Source: Purshia tridentata
Lineage: Eukaryota > Streptophyta > Magnoliopsida > Rosales > Rosaceae
NCBI GenBank assembly: GCA_003254885.1
Contig: QANT01002295.1
Span: 1-41,404, forward strand
DNA: 41,404 nt
Direction: 5' to 3'
In this document: in pieces, positions 22,079-33,123 of the stretch
How positions within the stretch are numbered: the stretch's first letter is position 1
Layout of the letters: the number at the start of each line of letters is the position of its first letter
Notes under the pieces: generated by a model
Told to the model about the DNA's origin: nothing
Databases searched by the model: none
What the model saw: the letters and a program-made list of their open reading frames with translations, nothing else
Position numbers and translations under genes: made by a program

Positions 22079-25000
22079 TCATCTACTTTGACATTGTATT
22101 TCAGCTTGGGATGCAGTCTTTTCCACAGCCATCCACCAGTTTTCATCTTCTGAATCAATGTTTTCCTATTTTTGGAAGACGAGCAAATCAGATTTCAAGA
22201 AAAAGAGTCAAGCTTGGATGCATTTCTACAGTAGCCGTGGTAACGGTGGTCAAAGGTTCTAATTCTGACTATGGATAAATGAATGACAAGGAAAGCAAGG
22301 TCATATAGCCAGTTCAGTAAAAAGGCAATGATCATATATGATGGCAGACTGAAGAATGAAGGAGTTTCGTGTCCAGCTTTGAATTGTGTGGCTCAGTCAT
22401 CGAGCCAAAATAATTAAACAGAAAAGAAATGCCAATAGTAAAACTTGGATGTGTATACAGAAATGTAATCCCACCATATTGCTGAGCTCTAACGAATTCT
22501 GCTTATTTTCAACTTCTTCAGCAACTCTTATGGCTTCAAGCCACCATGAATCTGTAATGAAACTGCTTGTCATGCTCTCATCATCATTAAGAACACATTC
22601 ATGACCATTTTGATCTTCATGCACCATCTCAGGGATGATGTCCCATGGAATTGGACGTGAGGGAGAACGATAACCTGGTGCCATCAATATGCAAGTTAAA
22701 AGTGGTCACTTATTGATTAAAACTTGGAAGACTGAAAAAAAGATGAGTATATAGAAGATTAAGTTTTTCCACACCTCTGCAGTCAGGATCATGACATTTC
22801 TGATAATAAACAGCCCTTCTGAGGTCAGCAATGTATATCACTAACCAATAGAATGATTATGCATATTAGCTTGTTTGTGTTACATATAAGAGTGTGGAAT
22901 GGAGGTGCCAGACAAAATTCGGCTGAAATATATTCTGCAAAAGACCTTCCATGCATACATGCAGACACACACAGTATATGGAACAACATATAAGATTTAC
23001 CATTATTGCTTTTATGTTGTCGGCCAATTCGCTCACAATATCTGTTTCTTGACATGCTGTAGACCATGAGTCCAAACTCTGAGAACCAAAACCAGCTACG
23101 AATTTTACCTAGAATTGCAGCAAGTTATTTACCAAGTGACAATTGAAAAAGAAGAAACATTTCTGATGCAGGCGACAGGGTACCACCTGACACATTTCCA
23201 ATGGTAGCAACAGATTCTACAAATTCATCCAAAGCTGGGAATGGAGATTTCCCCAGGAAATATGTTGTTGAAGTATCACTTGTGTAACCAATCAATGCAA
23301 ATTCTTGGGGCCAACTACAACTTTTTCCAAAACTATGGTTCACCTGTATTAAGAAAGAATTTGATATAGTTAAACTTAAAATGATCTAATGTCAATCAGA
23401 AGGTAGAAGAATGCTCTAAGAACACCAATAGTTTGATCTCCAAACTAAAAACAGGATGTCAGCAAGTTTGCTATCTCCTATCTGTAAGCATCAAACCAAA
23501 ATGTATGGAACAGTTCCGAATATCTATTACCTCTGTATTAAAATGCAAGGTCTTTATACAGTCCAGGTCGGTTTTGCAGACTAGAAGCTTCTCACAATCA
23601 ACATCCAAATTGCAGATCAAGGATGCCATGAACATCTCCTCCTCACACTGATGTTGGACAACATAACATTATACTATAGTCAAAGAAGCAGTATTAAATA
23701 TCAAAACAGAACTAACAGAGGCCAGGTTGCAGATATTATTAATCAGAAGGGAGAAATACCATGTCCTTAGCTTTGTAACGCCCAGTAGGTAGAAGCACTG
23801 AATTCTTCCCTGCCTTTGATGATAGAGCTAAACGAAAGCAGCGATTTCTGGTATATACAGCAGTGTCCACAAATAGTTGACTAGGGGAGTCAACAGAGCT
23901 TGAATCTTTTCTAACAAAAAATTTTTCAAATCTTCCATCCCTCTCCTTTGCACTTGAAATCCGTGAGCATATCTGATAATATGTCATCATATAGTGACAA
24001 TAGTTGATATTTCTACAAGGAAAAGAAAAAGGAATAATTGTAGTAAATGAAGCATATTTCTGTTCATCACAAAGAAAAAAGGCTGTAGGTAATTGCTTCT
24101 TACTTGGTGAAAAATTCACCAACACATACCTCAGTTACAAATGCACCTACGTGTGAGTTGTCCTTAAAAGCGGTCTTTTGTATGCGAATGATTAAATGAC
24201 GAGAGAACTTTGCTGCATACAGGTATAATCAGAAGTAACAATCAAATTCAAAAACCAAAGTCATAATGAAATTATATGCTATATAATGCATAACATGCAT
24301 TCTGCTGTAAATGGAGAATAAAAACCCATATATAGTATTTGTTATTATATTACATGAATACCCAAAAGCACAAAGACATCACCCTCAACATATAAGGAAA
24401 AGAGATATAATAGTGCACAGTACCTTCAGTAGAGGAATCAAGCTCCAATATCCATTCCTTGTTCCCTTGAATAGAATACTTTTCAAGTAAGGCTTCGAAA
24501 ACTACTGATATCAAGAGATCAACCATTTCATCCCCATTTCTGTCTGCATTATCTCTCATATTGAACTCCAAGTCAAAGTAAAGGTGGCATGGTAAACCCT
24601 GAAAGCAATGCATTCAGACTTTAGGAACCACAGCATTGAAAAGCACCCAATTTTGTTGCACATGGTACTCATATTCTTGTTTACTATTTCTAATAAAGAA
24701 AAAGAAAGAGAATTGTCACCTCCTGAATCACTTCATAATGGTGACGGTACTTGGAATTCATATTCTTGTACCTGAAATAAAAGATACAAAAATGGCAGTA
24801 CACATACATCAAGAATAGAACACCTCAGACAGTGATCAAGTATAATCATCTACAAAAGAACACCAAAAAAAAAAAAGGCAACCTTCTCCAAAAATCATCA
24901 TAAGTTGAAACAAGGAACCTTCTTTGTCCACTATAGTGATCTTGATAACTAAAAACTTGAACATTCTCGTGCCTTTTGGCAAACTGCATTGCTTCATCCT

Positions 25001-25924
25001 GCCTAGGAAATGTAGCCCATACTTCTTTCCTAACCAAACAAAAAAAAGTGTCATGTCGCATTGTAAAAGAATACAATAAGAGAAGAACAATGTCTTGAGG
25101 CAGGAAAAGGTAGAGGAAGAATTACAGAATACCTTGAGGTCAATCTTTTGTGTGCAGTGAGATCAACACGGATTTCACGTAACACTCGTAGCAACAACCG
25201 TGATGGTAGTTTTGGAGGCACACCATGGGGGGACCCATAGAATACAACCGGAGAAAACTGCTTCCCATGGTTGCTTGCTTTAACTGCTGTGGAACCACCC
25301 TGAAGGAATAATGATATATATTTAGGTAACCAAAGCAGTAGAACGAAAATCAAAGTGCAATCATCAACTGACAAGTTTAGTGAAATGACATACTAAGAAG
25401 TAAGAACTATTCAAGCTAAGTATAACATTAATTCTTCAGGTTAGTTGCACAGAAAACCATTCTGAGTGAATGCAACAATTTTCCTTTTCCTCTGATCAAA
25501 TACCTTGTCCGCAGAAAGTTGTATGTCTGAAGCATTGTTCTGTCTTTGCTCTGCATATCCTGGAGAAGAAACTTGCTGGGTTTTACTCCTTTGCTTCAAT
25601 TTGATTTTGCTTCTCTTTCTTTCTCTCAAAGCAGATTCTGAAACACAAGAAAATTAGATTTGCAAAATCAAAAGTCAAAACCATAAAATTATCAAACAAG
25701 CATTGGACAATACAAAACCCTAATTTTGCTTTTTTTTCAAGGACACAAGCACCAACCAACTGAAATTAACGCGCCTAAGATTCGCTAAACCCTTTCTGAT
25801 TTGTTTGTTATTCATTTTGTATTCTCAGTAACCAAACAGGAAGGAGAAGGAGATGAGAGAGCTTACGAGGAGGAGAGATGCCGCACTTGAAGCACTCGAA
25901 CAAGCGATCAACGTCGTCATTCAT
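22079..25924 (-). CDS. PRIMPOL: PrimPol primase-polymerase (CCDC111 family), 587 aa, 14 exons
   Basis: Exons in coding order: 25924-25867, 25637-25504, 25299-25133, 25029-24883, 24771-24720, 24598-24424, 24212-24130, 23972-23760, 23647-23531, 23343-23187, 23108-23001, 22840-22775, 22674-22475, 22165-22079. They join to 587 residues, all GT-AG. Archaeo-eukaryotic primase motifs are complete: DLE (D195, E197), SRH (S248, H250) and VD (D308). The zinc finger is C459, H466, C486, C491, with the same spacing as the human ligands (x6, x19, x4). The N-terminus has a CFKC pair (11-14) and a basic stretch (24-36) that could be a nuclear signal. Family knowledge: PrimPol reprimes DNA synthesis past lesions and structures in nucleus and organelles. 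The Arabidopsis match is At5g52800. The tail has two Trp-Trp motifs (536-537, 569-570). The very short last exon (28 codons) was assigned by its splice site and acidic WW motif. Confidence 0.93.
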
Positions 25925-26273
25925 GGTCGTCACTGCTCAGTCACTCTTTCTCTTCGTTTTTCCTTTGTAATTTCTATTTTGGTCATACATATACATTGCA
26001 GTACTGCACTTTCTTAGATGAGAGGGAATTTGAATTTTCGGAGGGAGTGTAAAACGGTCAAGCCTAAATTTTTGATATGGCGTAGGCGTGTTTGTTTTCC
26101 CTTTTTCTTCGAAACATTTCTTTCACCTCTGGTTTCGGCCGTGTCATAAAGGGCGTTTCTTAACTTTCTTTCTTACTAATCTAATCTCTTATGAAATATC
26201 AAATATATGAGAAATTTGGAAAATAACCAGTTTAGTTTTTATTAAAAATATTTAGAAATTTGACATTTGAGTA
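25925..26273. promoter_or_regulatory. PrimPol upstream region
   Basis: Directly upstream of the PrimPol start codon on the minus strand. It should contain its promoter and leader. No specific element was identified, and no gene is seen. Confidence 0.4.
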
Positions 26274-26685
26274 GGGATGGCAACAGGCCGGGGCAGGGCC
26301 GGATTTGCTAATACCATCCCCGTCCTGTTGGGTATACAGGGTCCCTGTCAGGTATGCGGGGCCCCATATCTCTTTTTTTAACCTTTTTTTATTAAAATAA
26401 TACTAAATCAATACAAATATATTATATAATATAGATAAAATACACTAACATACATATAGTATATTAAAACATCATTAAATTAAATTATAACATTATTAAA
26501 TTCATATGAATAACAAAAATTATAACATAAAATTGAAATATAATTATAAAATTAATATTATATAATATATTTATTAAATTAAATAAGTATACGGAGCCCC
26601 GCGGACGGAGAGTAGTAATACCATACCCACTTAATCGAGGCGAGGCCCCATGAAACTTAGCGGGGACGAGAATAATTGCCATCCC
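26274..26685. mobile_element. 412-bp hAT-type MITE with 7-bp target duplication
   Basis: It begins GGGATGGCAA and ends TTGCCATCCC, a 10-bp perfect terminal inverted repeat. Beyond that, GC-rich subterminal arms pair loosely (CGGGGCAGGG...CCCCGTCC; GGACGGAG, GCGGGGACG) around an AT-rich core. Flanks are TTGAGTA at 26267-26273 and 26686-26692. GGGATGGCAA-type ends with short duplications are typical of nonautonomous plant hAT elements, which normally make 8 bp. A one-base ambiguity at the TIR edge could account for the 7. No transposase is encoded. Confidence 0.8.
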
Positions 26686-26763
26686 TTGAGTAGCACTTGA
26701 ACTCTCAAGCAGTGCTTGAGGAGTGTTCGAACACTTATCCAGAAAAGCTCGAGCACTACTCAA
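26686..26763. repeat. 78-bp imperfect palindrome next to the MITE
   Basis: It starts TTGAGTAGCACTTGAACT and ends with the imperfect reverse complement (GCTCGAGCACTACTCAA). Inside lie a hairpin (CTCAAGCAGTGCTTGAG) and a perfect 14-bp palindrome AGTGTTCGAACACT at 26722-26735. It may be a separate foldback element into whose edge the hAT MITE inserted. Confidence 0.6.
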
Positions 26764-27605
26764 GGATAAATTTGCAAAAATTTTAAAAAATTTAAAGTCT
26801 TTAACTTACTTAAATTTAAAGTGAGACCTACTTAGATTATGCAGTAATTTCAGTAATTTTATTTTTATGGGCAGCATGATTCAGGAGTTATGACTCATGA
26901 CTCATGACGTACACCATAGTCATTGAAAGAAAAGAGAAAGAGGAGGTCGGTATGGGTATTTCAGTAATTTTCTAATTTCCTCTTTAATAATGCAGAGAAG
27001 ATTCTCCTGAGAAGCCTATAGCGTCTTGTGGGAAAGTCCCAGAAAATCCAGGGCCAAAGTAAGAACCGCGAATTGATTTGATGCCAAAAGGTGAGGAAGT
27101 TTTATAACTCTGATTCATCGATCTGTCAGAAACCTAGCTTCATTGCCTCAAGATTGGAGCATCCGAAATTTGAAATTTTCTTGAAGTCGGGATCTTCCTT
27201 GTACATGAAATTTTCTTGCAACTTATTGGATTGACAAAGTGTTTATGGATTGATTCTCAGAAAGCCCATCTCTCTGATTGGTGGTCTGTGCACATTTTGG
27301 GTGGTGGATTGTGTTAGTATTCACTTTTTATTGAAGGTATTTGATCTGGGTGTATCTCTCAAATTTATGAACTCTGAGTTGGGGTTTTCCCAGTTTCTTA
27401 AACATCTATAGGGTTTTGTGAAGCCCGTTTATTTTTAAACTTCGAGGGAGCTATATCTGTGATGTTTGGTAATGCAAAAGTGGTGTTGAATCTTGAACAG
27501 CTTATTACCATTGTGGAAATTATAGTATTGGGCTTGTATAATTGTGCTTGAAGCTTTCTTCTGAGAGAAAAGTTATAGAGAAAGGTAGGATAAGGGTTGG
27601 CATAG
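26764..27605 (+). promoter_or_regulatory. RBL13-like upstream region and 5' leader
   Basis: No gene seen. The stretch from about 26990 is GC-richer and reads like a transcribed leader. GCCAAAAGGTGAGGAAG near 27082-27098 could be the donor of a leader intron, but its acceptor was not fixed. The transcript start is inferred, not seen. Confidence 0.35.
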
Positions 27606-28421
27606 ATGGGTAGGCCATTGTTTTTTGAGATCTTGGAAAAACCAGCCACAAGTTGTTTTATAGGAATATGCAGTGCAATTTGGTTCTACATACAGAAGAA
27701 AAACATTGGGTATTCACATGTAGGCTTGAGTTATGAAACTGCCATTGCAGGACACCATTGGAGGATTATAACTTCTGCTTTTTCCCATATAAGCATTCTT
27801 CATCTTGTTTTCAATATGAGTGCACTTTGGAGTCTTGGGATAGTAGAAAAGTTGGGGCCTTTAGGGCTCGGGGTGGAATATTATCTGCAGTACACACTTG
27901 TGTTGGTTGTACTATCTGGGGTGCTAGTCTTGGGGATGTACCATATCTTAATCCAAAGATTCAAGATTGAGTATTTTCGAAGAGTGACGGCTGTCGGGTA
28001 TTCTTGTGTTGTTTTTGGGTGGATGACGATTCTTTCTGTGAAGCAACCCTCGTCCAAGTTGCATCTTTTTGGATTTCTTTCACTTCCCATTAGTTTTGCA
28101 CCATTTGAGTCACTCATTTTCACTTCAATCATTGTTCCTCAAGCAAGTTTTATCGGCCATTTATCTGGAATCATAGTTGGGTATGCTATTGCATGGGGCT
28201 TAATTCATGGGATGAACAATTACTGGGCACTTTCCATGTTGGGATGGATTGTGCTTGTTTCCGTGTTCAGTTTGAAGCGATCTGGTACATATGATTTCAA
28301 TTTTCTTGAGATTGAATCCATTAGTGATCCTTCCTTGCCATCTGTAAGGTTTCTTGCATCAGGAAATGGCAGAACATTGCAGATGAGCGCATTACCAGCT
28401 TCAGGTGTTGAGATTGTGTAA
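27606..28421 (+). CDS. RBL13: Rhomboid-like intramembrane protease, RBL13 type, 271 aa
   Basis: A single uninterrupted exon of 271 residues. It has several hydrophobic segments and the rhomboid signature set: [12 protein letters not shown] at about 50-61, HLVFNM with N70, a catalytic Ser in GYS (S133), and a catalytic His in IGHLSG (H185). The Ser-His dyad needed for intramembrane proteolysis is therefore present, so this need not be an inactive iRhom. The closest Arabidopsis match I recall is RBL13 (At3g59520, similar length, also compact). Substrates and compartment are not known to me. The hydrophilic tail (about 233-271) would lie outside the membrane. It is divergent from PrimPol and convergent with the EDR2-like gene. 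Confidence 0.88.
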   Translation: MGRPLFFEILEKPATSCFIGICSAIWFYIQKKNIGYSHVGLSYETAIAGHHWRIITSAFSHISILHLVFNMSALWSLGIVEKLGPLGLGVEYYLQYTLVLVVLSGVLVLGMYHILIQRFKIEYFRRVTAVGYSCVVFGWMTILSVKQPSSKLHLFGFLSLPISFAPFESLIFTSIIVPQASFIGHLSGIIVGYAIAWGLIHGMNNYWALSMLGWIVLVSVFSLKRSGTYDFNFLEIESISDPSLPSVRFLASGNGRTLQMSALPASGVEIV

Positions 28422-30042
28422 TATATTTGTAGATGCATGCTTGACTCGAGGTCCAGTTCATAATTTAGATCCACCAAGCTTTACAGTCATACTTGAAACT
28501 GCTAATTTTCAAAGCATTACAGATTTGCAACCTGTGTCTGCTGTGGTCATACAAATCCAGTTGATATGTTCTGACTCATTAGAGTTGCAGATACACGTCC
28601 TTGTTGCTTACTGAACATGTGAGGTTAGCCGTCGTTGTGTTAAAGGGGCATTTTATTTATTTATTATGATTTATTGGATCTTGTGACTCTATTAAGTTGA
28701 GCAGATAGTGCATCAATTCTACCATTGTTTTCTCAGATTAATTGAAGGAAAATGAATTGTGTAATGTTATTGACAATACACCTTGTAGTATGTCTTTTGT
28801 ATGATCATTCAACAAGCCTTTGCCTTGAGGGCAGATAATTCATATATGATGCGTTCAGTCTTTTATTTCGTTGTACTTTTTAAAATCTCAGTATAGATAG
28901 AGCTTTGGACGTAAAATTGCCATATCTAATGGACATCTAATCTATTCAATGTTGGATGAAATTATAAACATGATTTAATTTAACCACGATCCATAAATTT
29001 ACTGCTTATATTCTCAACAAGTGCTTGATGTAAATCACTTGTGTAAAACCATTTGCAGAGAAGTTTTTCTATTGGAATCGGTTGTTAAGTTGACGTTTCT
29101 GCCTTTCTAGGGTTGATGAACTTGATGGTCCGATACTTCCGAGTTTTTTATATGGTTGGCTTGGGGTTGGTTTTCTCATGACTCATTTGTTTGTGTCCAA
29201 AATCCAGGGAAAGAAACTTATTATTGAACAACCGAAATGTTTAAGAGATTAATTAAGAGAAAATATGTTCACCGTTAGACAAGTTTGATTTTTGAGATTT
29301 ATGTAATAGGTATTTTTGGAATTTACATAATCAATTCATCTAAATGATCACCACCAAAAGTAGGTGAACAAAAACACATGCACTACCTGGACTATTCACT
29401 AATGTTACGTTGAAGTTAAGAAAGAGGGAGACGAGATAAAGAAAGTCTTAACAATCAGAACTCCAAGTTCGAGATCCACACTGGACTTATTTAACATCCT
29501 TAACAGCTTGACTAATCCAACTTTTCTGAGAATAAACTTTATCAATCAGATTCTCCTCTTTTTGTTACACATTATGTTTCTTTAACACTTTTAAAAGTCC
29601 TATACTCCTATACGAATTCCTCGAAAAGAAAAAAGGAAAAAAAGAAGAAACAAAATCCTACAAGTGTTGGGTACTTGGAATGCGAGGGACTGGACAGGTC
29701 TCTGTATGACATTACTATACGAGTATCACAATCTTCCTTGAATTGAAAACAACATGAGAACAGGTTCATCAATTTATCAGCAATATTTGCATAAAATGGA
29801 ATATAATGTTTTCCCCGGAATGATCGTTTACGACCTTGAAACTAAAGGCAAATTTGATGTGCTTATATTGAGTTACTTTACAAGAGAGTAACTTAAACTA
29901 AATGGGAATGTGCATATCTTAAACATCCACGCATATAAAACAACATAATTAAATCCCTTTGCTTCAAAATCAAGCAAAGCACGGAATTCTCTTTTTATGT
30001 CTTCTCAGAAGATTAATAAAGCACATTTACACATCCCAACCT
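28422..30042. other. Intergenic DNA between convergent genes
   Basis: 1.6 kb with only short random frames. It includes the 3' UTR of the rhomboid gene (left) and of the EDR2-like gene (right). No repeats with clear ends and no structured RNA were recognised. Confidence 0.5.
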
Positions 30043-31035
30043 CTAGCTAGAGCCATTTGCACGTGGTGAACCTGAGCTAGAGCCATTTGAATGCGGTGAA
30101 CCCGAGCAAGATCCATAGGAACGTGGTGAACCCGAGCTAGAGCCATTTTCTTGGGCACCTGGATGAAGAATGTTAGAAAACCCCTGCCCAATTGACTTCC
30201 ATAATCGTGTAGGCAAAGAAGACTGCAAACTGCCAAAACCCATAGCAGTACCAGATGAAGGTGACGATGGTTCAGTTGGCCTAGCCACAGCAGGGTCTAG
30301 GTTAGAGAATCTTACAGCACCTAAGAGTTTTTCTGGAAGCTCTGATTCAGTTTGGCCCTCAATGAGAAAGGCAAGGTCAACAGTCAACTTTGTGATATAA
30401 CCTAATGCCAGATGAACTATTGCATTCGCAACCATGGAAGATCCAATATCCACATCTACTTCTATGAAACTGTCTGATATACAATAGTTACAAGAAAGGG
30501 CACGCCCAATTATGCATATTGCCTGCTCCCCAACCGCTTTTCTCACAATCCAGGGGCCGCTGACAATGTTGGCAATCAATTTAAGCCTCGAATTCCTAAA
30601 CCCATCATCGCCTTTCAAGAACTGATCCATCAAAGATCCCTCAGGAATAGGCTCTGTGGTAGCAAAATATGCCACAGCACTATAATTATCCTTACTCGGA
30701 ACTTGTAGATTGAAAGCCCAAACAAAAGGCTTATCACCTGTCGGAAACTTTTCCTCAATAACCTTCCTAACGCGACTGTTTGGATGTTTTAAGACCTCCC
30801 CAATCTTTGTAGAACTTTTAATCCAATCAAAACCAAGAGGCTTTAGAAGATATTCACCAGCAGGAATTTTAACCCTGGTTGACAAGTACTCTGGACCTCT
30901 AACCATGAACTTGTCCCCCGGTGGAGAAGCCCAACCATTATAAGAGTTCTCTGCATCAAGAAGTGGAACAGATCCCTCTGATTTCACTCTCTCTATCCAT
31001 TCAAGCTCCTTTCTGCCACCAGTGCTGCTGGCCAT
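30043..31035 (-). CDS. Stand-alone EDR2 C-terminal domain (DUF1336) protein, 330 aa
   Basis: One coding exon of 330 residues. Nearly the whole protein is an EDR2_C/DUF1336 domain. Typical family blocks are GDDGFRNSRLKLIANIVSGP, VDVDIGSSMVANAIVHLALG and LAFLIEGQTESELPEKLLGAVRF. Full EDR2 (Arabidopsis At4g19040, over 700 residues) has PH and START domains before this part and acts in lipid binding and limits cell death in mildew infection. Here both are absent, and the start MASSTGGRKELEWIERVKSE leads straight into the domain. Short DUF1336-only proteins exist in plants, so this is probably not a truncation. The last 37 residues are Gly/Ser-rich tandem repeats. The leader has an intron ending just before the ATG (TTTGATAG, about 31061-31068). 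Function is unknown; lipid binding is only an analogy. Confidence 0.85.
   Translation of the reverse strand: MASSTGGRKELEWIERVKSEGSVPLLDAENSYNGWASPPGDKFMVRGPEYLSTRVKIPAGEYLLKPLGFDWIKSSTKIGEVLKHPNSRVRKVIEEKFPTGDKPFVWAFNLQVPSKDNYSAVAYFATTEPIPEGSLMDQFLKGDDGFRNSRLKLIANIVSGPWIVRKAVGEQAICIIGRALSCNYCISDSFIEVDVDIGSSMVANAIVHLALGYITKLTVDLAFLIEGQTESELPEKLLGAVRFSNLDPAVARPTEPSSPSSGTAMGFGSLQSSLPTRLWKSIGQGFSNILHPGAQENGSSSGSPRSYGSCSGSPHSNGSSSGSPRANGSS
30046..30150 (-). repeat. Coding minisatellite, 30-bp units, about 3.4 copies
   Basis: The 3' end of the EDR2-like gene consists of repeats encoding NGSSSGSPRS, YGSCSGSPHS and NGSSSGSPRA, then NGSS and the stop. Units differ by a few bases. Because a unit is ten codons, copy number can change without a frameshift, so the tail length is likely variable among accessions. 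Confidence 0.9.
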
Positions 31036-31860
31036 AAGATATTAACTTCAGCAGCAACCTATCAAATAATAAGATACAATAAGAATCATCAAAGACGAAA
31101 GGAGTATATCAACTTTCCTGAAAATGTTGACTTTTCTGTTGTTGTACACAATAAATACAAATGGCCACATCCGGTAGCCAAGCAGAAACAAGAGCTTTTT
31201 TTTTTTTCTGATAAAAAACCAAATATAGAAATAATCAAAGACAGATTCTTCATATCCTTCCAAAAGGACTTGGGAAGACATCAATTAATTTAATAACATG
31301 CATAAAATTTCCACAGCCACCATTCAACAGATTTTCTCCAAGGAGATCAATTTTCCTTGCGCCCAATTCCCCGCCTTGTAATGTACCTACCCTCCTTACC
31401 CTGTTCAATCTTTTACAAAAGAAAACAAAAAAATTCCCGAAAAAATTGTTTCATATCTCTACATTTTTCCACAACTCTTCCCCTATTATTTAATATTTCA
31501 CATAAGTAATAATAAATAGCCACACAAAGGAGCCCATATTACCAGCTGAATTGTAAAATATAAGAACAATGAAACCAAACAAAAGCCATTAAAAATCCAA
31601 TTCAGCCAAATTAGGATCACACTAACCAAATTGCAGCAATCAATATGCTTTGCACGAGGAGGAAAAACTAACAAACATACAACACGTAAAACCAGTAATA
31701 CCCTGGTAATTAATCAACTAAATCGTCAGAATCAAGTAACATATACATATACATAGTATAAGCGTGATCAGAGCTAAGGCAGAAAAGCCCGAACCTTGAA
31801 CTGTGGAGGATTAGGGTTTTGCAATTTGAGTTATTTGGGGAAAGTAAAAGCTTCAGAATT
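31036..31860 (-). other. 5' leader and promoter of the EDR2-like gene
   Basis: A good acceptor (ATTTGATAG, minus strand) lies 33 bases before the ATG, so a leader intron probably spans most of this stretch. The donor is not certain. A telo-box-like TAGGGTTT lies at 31812-31819 near the likely transcript start. Such boxes are common in plant leaders and proximal promoters. Confidence 0.45.
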
Positions 31861-33123
31861 CAGAGAGAGCCCCTTCTTTCTTTTTTTTTCTCGGAATTGC
31901 TTTGTTCGTTTTTGACTTGCAACCGGTTAAGCCTTTGGGCGTTTTTTTTGTTTTTTTGTTTTGTTTTGGACCTTTTGATCATGGCCTTTTGTAGTTTAAT
32001 GGAAGGGAATGTCACGATATGAAGGAGCTGTAATTGCTAAGACCGGTTGCAGGCGACAGACTTGCTATTTTTTAACGCGTTTTTTTTTTTTTTTTTTTGC
32101 TTATTTGGTTAAAATTTGTTTTGTTAAATAATTTGATTAAATATAAATAAATATTTACTTTTTGTTTATTAAAAAATAGAAAATTTGGGTCAAATTAAAT
32201 CACATGTTTTAATGTGCTGCATATTGGTTTGAGGAATTATATTTTTGCAACACATTGGTTGTAAAAATGCTGATATTAGTTAATGTATGAATATGAAAGT
32301 TTTTTTATTCATAGACAAACTTGAAATATTATTTATAGTTGATAAATGTATTTTTATTTGAACCAAAATAAAAATATAAATAGAGGACTGCAAACTAAAT
32401 AATGCATATCATTTGCTGTTTCTTTTTCTAAGTATCATTTCTTGACACATGGGTATTATTGTGGGTCATTCATACATAACGTATGAATCTAATGTTGGTC
32501 ATCAATCATCATTCACCAAAAAAAAGAAATCAATTTTCTTCAATTGTTCCAGGTCGTTCTTCAATTTAGTCATATATATATATATTTATTTTCAAGTAAG
32601 TCTCAGCTGTCAAATTAATCAAATTTGAAAATTAATATCTAGAGGTGTTAACTGCATGTCGGCCCTGACTGAATTAACAACATTATACAACACTTTAATC
32701 ATTTATTTTGAACAGCTATATCGCTCCCCATCACGGACGACTGGCTCTTCGCATTGAGTTTCAGTTTCTCCAATCGCTTTTTTATTTTTGACCTGACAGT
32801 TTCTCCAATCACTTAATAGTTTTGTAGTAAGAATTTCAATGGAACTGCTAGAGATAACAGTGATAAGTTTGCATGGCTTGCAGCACTTAAAAAGACAAAA
32901 ACACAGATACTCCAATTGCAGCATTTTGGATTCTGCCTTCTCATTCACATTGTCTTCATCTTCTAGAAATCATGTTCCTTTTTTGGATTTTGGGTCTCTT
33001 AGTTTTAGTGACCAATCATATCAATTCTCTATAAAGCCAAGCTATGGACTCCTCCATACTTTACCATACCATTATATAATCTCTGTATTGCATTGTCTGT
33101 TTGGTCGCATTTGTATCTTCACA
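31861..33123. promoter_or_regulatory. Upstream region of the first DUF21-CBS gene
   Basis: Mostly AT-rich noncoding DNA with a T run at about 32081-32098 and a TA microsatellite at about 32572-32584. From 32839 an open frame runs in phase into the DUF21-CBS start codon at 33124, adding 95 codons without homology in copy two. It is treated as 5' leader. Confidence 0.45.

Noticed and set aside
23125..23343. Continuation of PrimPol exon 10 to a downstream donor, adding about 24 codons
   Set aside because: Using that donor would leave an intron of about 24 bases. The donor at 23186 gives an 81-nt intron with a pyrimidine-rich end and restores the conserved order of the family.
26485..26763. 92-codon frame spanning the MITE and palindrome
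   Set aside because: It is AT-rich, made of mobile-element sequence, and has no domain.
32839..33123. In-frame 95-codon extension before DUF21-CBS copy 1
   Set aside because: It does not resemble copy 2 or known family N-termini. The conserved start is MRE at 33124. Kept only as leader.
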